A DNA stretch of 35,214 nucleotides from Pelagophyceae sp. CCMP2097 (lineage: Eukaryota > Sar > Pelagophyceae). Below are positions 30,805 through 35,214 of this stretch, piece after piece. How positions within the stretch are numbered: position 1 is the first letter of the stretch; each line of letters begins with the position of its first letter. A program made the position numbers and the translations under genes. The stretch spans positions 41,992 to 77,205 of the forward strand of contig MU657285.1 in NCBI GenBank assembly GCA_026770575.1. The letters run 5' to 3'. Under the pieces are notes generated by a model, which saw only the letters and a list, made by a program, of their open reading frames with translations, ran no database searches and was not told where the DNA came from.

Positions 30805-31120
30805 GGCGCTATTTATTGGCTGCAAGGTAATAGCGCCGGCGCTGCGCGTATAGAGGGGCGTAATCTTTACGCAATTGTTTTGATCGTAATTGTAGCGCCT
30901 TTAAGGACTGCGCCATATAAACGCTCTACCAAAAATGTGCATGAAAAGCGCCTTAAAGAGTGCGCCATATGGGCGCTTAACCTAAAATGCGCAAAAGAAG
31001 CGCCGTCAGGATTGCGCCATTTAGACGCAAACCCAATAAAGCGCAATAGAAGCGCCATCTAGAAAGCGCCATTAAGGCGCATTGGCCCAGAATGCGCATT
31101 TTTTGCGCATTGTCTTTGCG
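30805..31120 (+). repeat. Tandem array, exact 52-bp period, about six diverged units
   Basis: The anchor (T/A)GCGCCAT recurs at 30909, 30961, 31013 and 31065, exactly 52 bp apart; diverged units extend back to 30857 and 30805. Each unit has two or three GCGC-containing short palindromes and an A-rich middle (CTAAAATGCGCAAAAGAAGC in the third anchored span). The period is not a multiple of three, and both strands have only frame-shifting ORFs, so it is non-coding. Confidence 0.85.
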
Positions 31121-31929
31121 GGTGTTGATGAGGGCCCTGTGGGCCGTGCGAGGCTGACTGCCCCTTCCCGTACAGCATCGGGGTGCGCGGCATCGGGTCA
31201 CCTCCACCCTCGACGGGCCCTCCTTAGGAGTGGCTGCATTCGGCGAGGATACGCCCGCAAAAAGGCGACAAGGGCAGAGCATTGAAGGTTTGGAATACCC
31301 GAGCACCCAGTGGAAGTCCGAGAGCGAGGTTCTCGCTTTAATAAGAATTCTATTGAGTTATTGAGGTCGCGGCTTGTTAAATCGCGTTGGGCGCCCAATG
31401 TCCGCACTATTCACTGAGCCATTTTGGTTCAAACGTCGCCTCTTCCATAGGCCTCAAGTCGGCGGGCAGCGCCTTTCCATCGGTGGAAACGGTGCCTATA
31501 TGGTGGGCAAACGGCGTCTCCAGCCCGGACATCGACTTAGCACCGCAGGAGTGGCACTCCCCGTTGAGTCCCGGTCTGTTGCGCAGTTTGAGGAACTCAC
31601 GGGCCTGCTGCGCAGTGGGGAGCGCCACTCCGCCGTTGCAAACTGCCTCCATCGAGAGGGCAAACCTCGCCTCCGGCGCGTCTATCAAACTTGCACCGAC
31701 GCAGCGGCACTTCCGGCCGCGCTGCTATAAGGGCGGAGAACGTCAGCCGCGCTATAAGGGCTGATCATCAATAACGTTGCCGGTCTAGGTGCGCCTCGGG
31801 CGTCGCAGCACCTGCTTAAGCCTGCCGCTCCCGGTCGACCTTATCTCAACGCTCGACGTTGGGTGTAATGTAAGGACCCTTTGGTACCCATGCGGGGACC
31901 GTCAGAGGAAGCGCCGAGGACGCGCCCGT
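31121..31929. other. No gene recognised
   Basis: Mixed sequence with overlapping ORFs on both strands and no motif or conserved-looking stretch I can assign. From about 31900 it grades into the degenerate minisatellite. Confidence 0.3.
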
Positions 31930-32137
31930 GCCCAAAGAGGGGCCCTCAAAGGGTCCATCCAGACGGGCCGTCGAAGAGAGGCCGTCGAAGACGGGCCATC
32001 GGAGAGGGGCCATCGAAGAGGGATCCTGGAGAGGGACCGTACAGAGAGCTCTCGAGGGGGCCCGTCTCGAGATGCCGCCTCGGGACCGTCTCGAGGGGCC
32101 CTCTCGAGGACCATGCAGAGGGACGGCCTCGAGGGCT
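31930..32137 (+). repeat. Degenerate 13-15-bp minisatellite
   Basis: Successive short units of the type GGGCCATCGAAGAG / GGGCCGTCGAAGAGA / GACCGTCTCGAGGGG, drifting into CTCGAG-rich versions. Open frames through it give repetitive R/G/E/P peptides. It ends at the start codon of the next gene model. Confidence 0.6.
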
Positions 32138-32840
32138 ATGCCGGCGGCGATCCGGCCGTTTTGGCTGCGGGCGCACCTCGAGTGCTTGAGCGCCGAACGC
32201 GAACCGACGACGGACCTCGCGACAACGTGCGCTCTTCTGAAGAGGGTTGCCGCGGGCGACTTTAGCGACGTGGAAGACCAAGGTGCACTCGCGCCGTTCG
32301 GCGAGGAGGAGGACGAATTCGCTGCTGCGGCCGCGGCTCCCTTTTCCGACGTTCGTGCACCGCCCGGTTATGAATTCGTCGAGAAACCGCCTGCCCTCGG
32401 TGCGTCTCCGCGCCGTCTCTTTCCCTTCAACGATGCGGGGCGTCTTCTACGTAGGCGTCGTCGAGAAGGAGGGCGACCGATTCGTCGTGAGAAGAGACTC
32501 GAAGCTTCGGCCGTTCCTCGGGACGTCGACTGACCGGACGTTGCTCATGGTGCGCTCCGTCGACGACCAGGGCGAAGTCGAGGGCTGGATCGCTGCGCGC
32601 CTCGGCGCTCGGCGGGACGACGACTGGAGCGGCTTGTGCCACACACAGGACGCGCTCCAACGAGGTATGAACAATTCCGTGCAGCGGGCGTCGCCTCCTG
32701 AGGTCGGCCGACCCAAGAATGTGGCGCTCACGGTGGACACGTACAAGGTCACGTGGGCGATGCTCCGGATACGACCGCGCCCGCAGCGCGTTCAAGCACC
32801 GGCGGACGGAACACCGGTTCGCGTCGAAATGGTCGAGTAA
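32138..32840 (+). CDS. Two-exon gene of unknown function (215 residues)
   Basis: Exon 1 is 32138-32399 and exon 2 is 32455-32840. The 55-nt intron 32400-32454 has donor CTCG/GTGCGT, a CTCTTTCCC pyrimidine tract and acceptor TACGTAG; phase 1 on both sides. Exon 1 encodes LLKRVAAGDFSDVEDQG, an acidic stretch, then a PPGYEFVEKPPAL segment. Exon 2 begins VVEKEGDRFVVRRDSKLRPF and includes LMVRSVDDQGEVEGWIAARL and VALTVDTYKVTWAMLRIRPR before the stop. The donor matches that of the sulfotransferase-GT71 gene, supporting a host gene. The start may lie further upstream in the minisatellite. Downstream, 32841-33287 has a short hydrophobic stretch in one frame (GVASGIAVGASGGLLASVYS) but no firm gene. 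Confidence 0.55.
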
Positions 32841-33287
32841 TCACACATTGTTTATGTGTCACCGTCGTCGAGCGATCGGCCCTGGCACGTCGGCGGCGGC
32901 GCGTCAACCCGGGCGGAATGCGTAAAGCTGTGCAGGTTCCGTGGAGGGACTTGAAAGGGACTCGATCTCGACGCGGAAGAAGAGGCTCAAGTTCTCGAAG
33001 AAGGGCGTCGGCGCTGCGGCCGTCGCTCGGCGCCGCGGGCGTCGCCTCGGGCATCGCCGTGGGCGCGAGCGGCGGCCTCTTGGCCTCCGTTTACTCCGTT
33101 TACTCCGTTGGGGCACTATATACCCAGCGGCTCGTTCGACGCGACGCTCTTAAAGCCACGGACCCGTGCGGATCACGGCGTTCGTGCGCGGCCGACGCGC
33201 GGCGGCGCCGCGCCGTCGCGACGCTGCAGCGGCGCGCGCCTGGCGTTGCTCGTCCACGGGCCAGTCAACCAATAGAAAAGCTTCATT

Positions 33288-33761
33288 GAGGACCCGAAGG
33301 GTCCTTGCCGTTTATTCAACGTCAGTTTACGGCAAGGGCCCTTCGGGTCCTTTGATTGAAGGATTACCAGGGGCAATTATGTCTGTCTGTCTGTCTGTCC
33401 GTCTGTCCGTCGCCGGGTCCATCCGTGAGGTTCCACCTTTGGGAAGAAAAGGGCAGCAACTCGGCCGATTTAGCGATTGGTGGTTGATGCGATTGCTAAA
33501 ATTGGGAGTTGAGGTCGAGCAGGAGCCTCATTGGAATCATCATAGAAGAAGTTTTTGGTCACAGGTTCGATCGAATCTGGTCGGCCGCAAAAAAAGAAAA
33601 AATAAATAGCTCAATAAGAAATAAAATAATAAAAATAAAGATAAGGAGGATTTGAAAGTTCAGCGATTAGTTAAATAATTTCAATTATTTACGTGGGCAT
33701 TGCAATGGGATTTGGCTGTATCCTTCGGGTCCTCCGTGTGCCTCCGGCGCGCTCTTGTAAT
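33288..33761 (+). repeat. SINE-like tRNA-related repeat, full copy C, with 5' hairpin
   Basis: A 474-bp copy. The 5' hairpin arms 33289-33311 and 33329-33351 (AGGACCCGAAGGGTCCTTGC onward) pair over 23 bp with one G-U. Then come (TGTC)n, the A box TGGTTGATGCG, and the B box region GGTTCGATCGAATC with a TCGA duplication absent in copy B. The AT-rich spacer and the 3' block end GCGCTCTTGTAAT, as in copies A and B. It is inserted in GC-rich host sequence. Confidence 0.85.
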
Positions 33762-33884
33762 TAAACGAAAATGCGCAAGACAAAAGTTTGAGCGTAACTA
33801 TGACGCTAGGATGCGGGTTTTCTAGCGCAGGCGGAATCCTCTCTCTTTAAATTCCGTTGGCTCGGTACGGTAACACGGTGGCTT

Positions 33885-34322
33885 GTACTAACCGGACCCC
33901 CCCCTTTAGCTTCTTACCCGCTTTCAAATCCTCGCTTGCCCCTATCGCTTCAAAAATGTGACGCCGGCTTTGAAGGGCTCGCTGCGCTCTCTGTGAGCTT
34001 CGCTCGCCCGCCGAGTCACGCCGCTTGGAAACATGCCGGGCCCTGGACTCTCGCGGGTGCTATAAATATGCCGTCGGCTTTGAAGGGCTCGGTGCGCTCT
34101 CTGAGAGCTTCGCTCGCACAACGAAGCACGCCGCTTGGAAACGTTTCGGGCCCCGACTCTCGCGGGCGCCGGGGAGAGACACCCCGGACCCCTCCTTTAA
34201 ACTCCTTACCCTTGTTCAAATCGCCGGCTTGCTCCTCTCAGCTCGAGGCGCGCCGCTTGGGAAGATGTCGGCCCTCGCGGGTGCCGGGGTAAGACCCCCC
34301 GAACCCCCCTTAACTAACGCGA
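33885..34322 (+). repeat. G/C-tract repeat array, second block
   Basis: It has the same unit text as 28812-29763: TTCTTACCCGCTTTCAAATC, GAAGGGCTCGCTGCGCTCTC, GGACTCTCGCGGGTGC, and the hairpin versions GGGGAGAGACACCCCGG (about 34170) and GGGGTAAGACCCCCCGA (about 34285). It is followed directly by the dispersed module, as at 29.8 kb. Confidence 0.75.
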
Positions 34323-34790
34323 TAGGTTATCACGGAAATTGTAAGAGTTCTCCCACACGTATATAACTTCTGGTTTTCCGGCCAAACCCGGAAACTCTCT
34401 CTCAGACCTCTCTCTCCTTCACTTTTGACTCGCACGCGGAAATTGTTTTCGCGGCGCGCGGCGAGGACGGCGGCGCGCTTGGGCGGCGCGGGGGTTGCGC
34501 CGGGCGCGCGGCGGCGGCGCGCGTCGATCCCGCCCGGGCGCGTCGAAAACGGTGCGCTACGGAGCGAGCACGGCCGCCGGGACGGAGAAGCACAATCCTC
34601 TAAGTTGGCGGCGCGCGGTCCAAGGGGCTTGGGCGGCGCTGCCGGTTTTACATAAGGTGGTTTGTACCCACGCGGCGAACTCTTTCCAATAGCCGAGTGT
34701 GTTGGAGTCCGACGGCGCGCGCAATGTGGAGTTCCCACTCAGAATGTACGGTTTGCGGAAACCAATTATAGATGGGGAGAGCTGGTATTA
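34323..34790 (+). repeat. GC-rich dispersed module, copy 3
   Basis: It matches 29764-30150 along its length, but an extra segment of about 80 bp (containing CTTCTGGTTTTCCGGCCAAA) separates ATCACGGAAATTGT from the GCGCGGCG core. The 3' part (CATAAGGTGGTTTGTACCCA to ACCAATTATAGATGGGG) is well conserved. Confidence 0.8.
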
Positions 34791-35214
34791 CACTCGGCCT
34801 GTCGGCGAAGGGCCCGGACTTTCTTCTGCGCTCGGCTACGGGTCCTAGGGATACAGGGACGGCCTCAAGACCTTTTAAAGTGCGATTGGGCGCGTGGGTT
34901 ATGTGCCCCATTGCTGCGGGTTTTGAGATTCGTTCCGGTAACTTCGTACCGGAATGTCAGAAAGTTTAGACAAACTCGCCGAAATTATTTCTTCGGGTCT
35001 ACAACGGAACTCATTCCTCAACGGCTTCTCTGAACGAGCTCTGAGCCGCGAAGATGGAAACCTGCCTAGAAATCGTACCACAGGTGTGAATCGAACCCGG
35101 CGCCCGGGGCTTTCGGGACTCAACCTTCTGGAACGAGAGTTCCCCGAGCCCGAGACTCGGGAAGCTCGGGGAGCGAGAGTTCTTGGAGGTTTTCGGGGCG
35201 GGAGCTCGGGGTAG
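34791..35214 (+). other. Right end of window, one short unrecognised ORF
   Basis: A plus ORF at 34954-35214 begins MSESLDKLAEIISSGLQRNS and stops at the last codon of the window. It could be real, but it runs into low-complexity E/R/G sequence. CCCGAG and CCCCGAG inverted repeats (about 35145-35180) form a hairpin. No RNA gene could be confirmed. Confidence 0.25.

Noticed and set aside
30805..31120. CRISPR array (regular repeats)
   Set aside because: The period is fixed at 52 bp with no distinct spacers; units drift along their whole length, and the context is eukaryotic.
31387..31764. ORFs of 93-125 codons on both strands
   Set aside because: They overlap in several frames without protein-like composition or motifs.
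35080..35140. Minus-strand tRNA suggested by GGTTCGATTC
   Set aside because: The T stem does not pair and the acceptor strands do not match.

Overview
The window looks like nuclear DNA of a flagellate unicellular alga. A pelagophyte or other ochrophyte, or a haptophyte, would fit; I cannot name the species. The evidence is GC-rich eukaryotic genes with short GT-AG introns (about 50-160 nt; donors such as GTGCGC/GTGCGT, acceptors often TAG before G), an axonemal gene, a multidomain sulfotransferase/glycosyltransferase gene, and abundant eukaryotic transposons. No bacterial operon structure is seen.

Layout. 1-3.1 kb: repeats and a terminal-inverted-repeat (TIR) element. 3.1-8.1 kb: host genes, namely CFAP45 (minus, two exons), a divergent neighbour with a degenerate EF-hand-like stretch (plus, two exons), and a minus-strand Cys-containing, probably secreted protein in several exons. 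8.1-10.8 kb: mostly non-coding, with a perfect 26-bp palindrome and decayed tRNA-like 3' halves. 10.8-11.5 kb: a 652-bp element with perfect 36-bp TIRs, ending 35 bp before the start codon of the next gene. 11.5-15.6 kb: a five-exon gene modelled at 1204 residues: signal peptide, sulfotransferase domain, GT71-type glycosyltransferase domain, and a second sulfotransferase-like domain that has lost its PAPS-binding residues. 15.7-17.7 kb: a small palindromic element and a decayed Helitron helicase.

17.7-27.2 kb is an AT-rich island with a different gene style: short intronless ORFs, a collagen-like protein, and two related copies of one unknown small gene. It resembles an inserted, decaying large-DNA-virus or polinton-like viral fragment, although no hallmark viral gene is visible. 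The island has been hit by later insertions: a GC-rich insert carrying an N gap (about 19.5-20.25 kb), a tRNA-related SINE-like repeat (20.8-21.2 kb), a 592-bp TIR element with GAATAT target duplication, a 1983-bp pogo/Tigger-like element with TA duplication that splits one of the two related genes, and a 587-bp TIR element with TATTA duplication.

27.2-35.2 kb returns to GC-rich host sequence. It holds a basic-protein gene with a frameshift, two blocks of a G/C-tract repeat array each followed by the same module, a 52-bp-period tandem array, a two-exon gene modelled at 215 residues, and a complete SINE-like copy with a 23-bp hairpin at its 5' end. Recognised function is limited to the axoneme (CFAP45, perhaps its neighbour), secretory-pathway glycan sulfation/glycosylation, and transposition.
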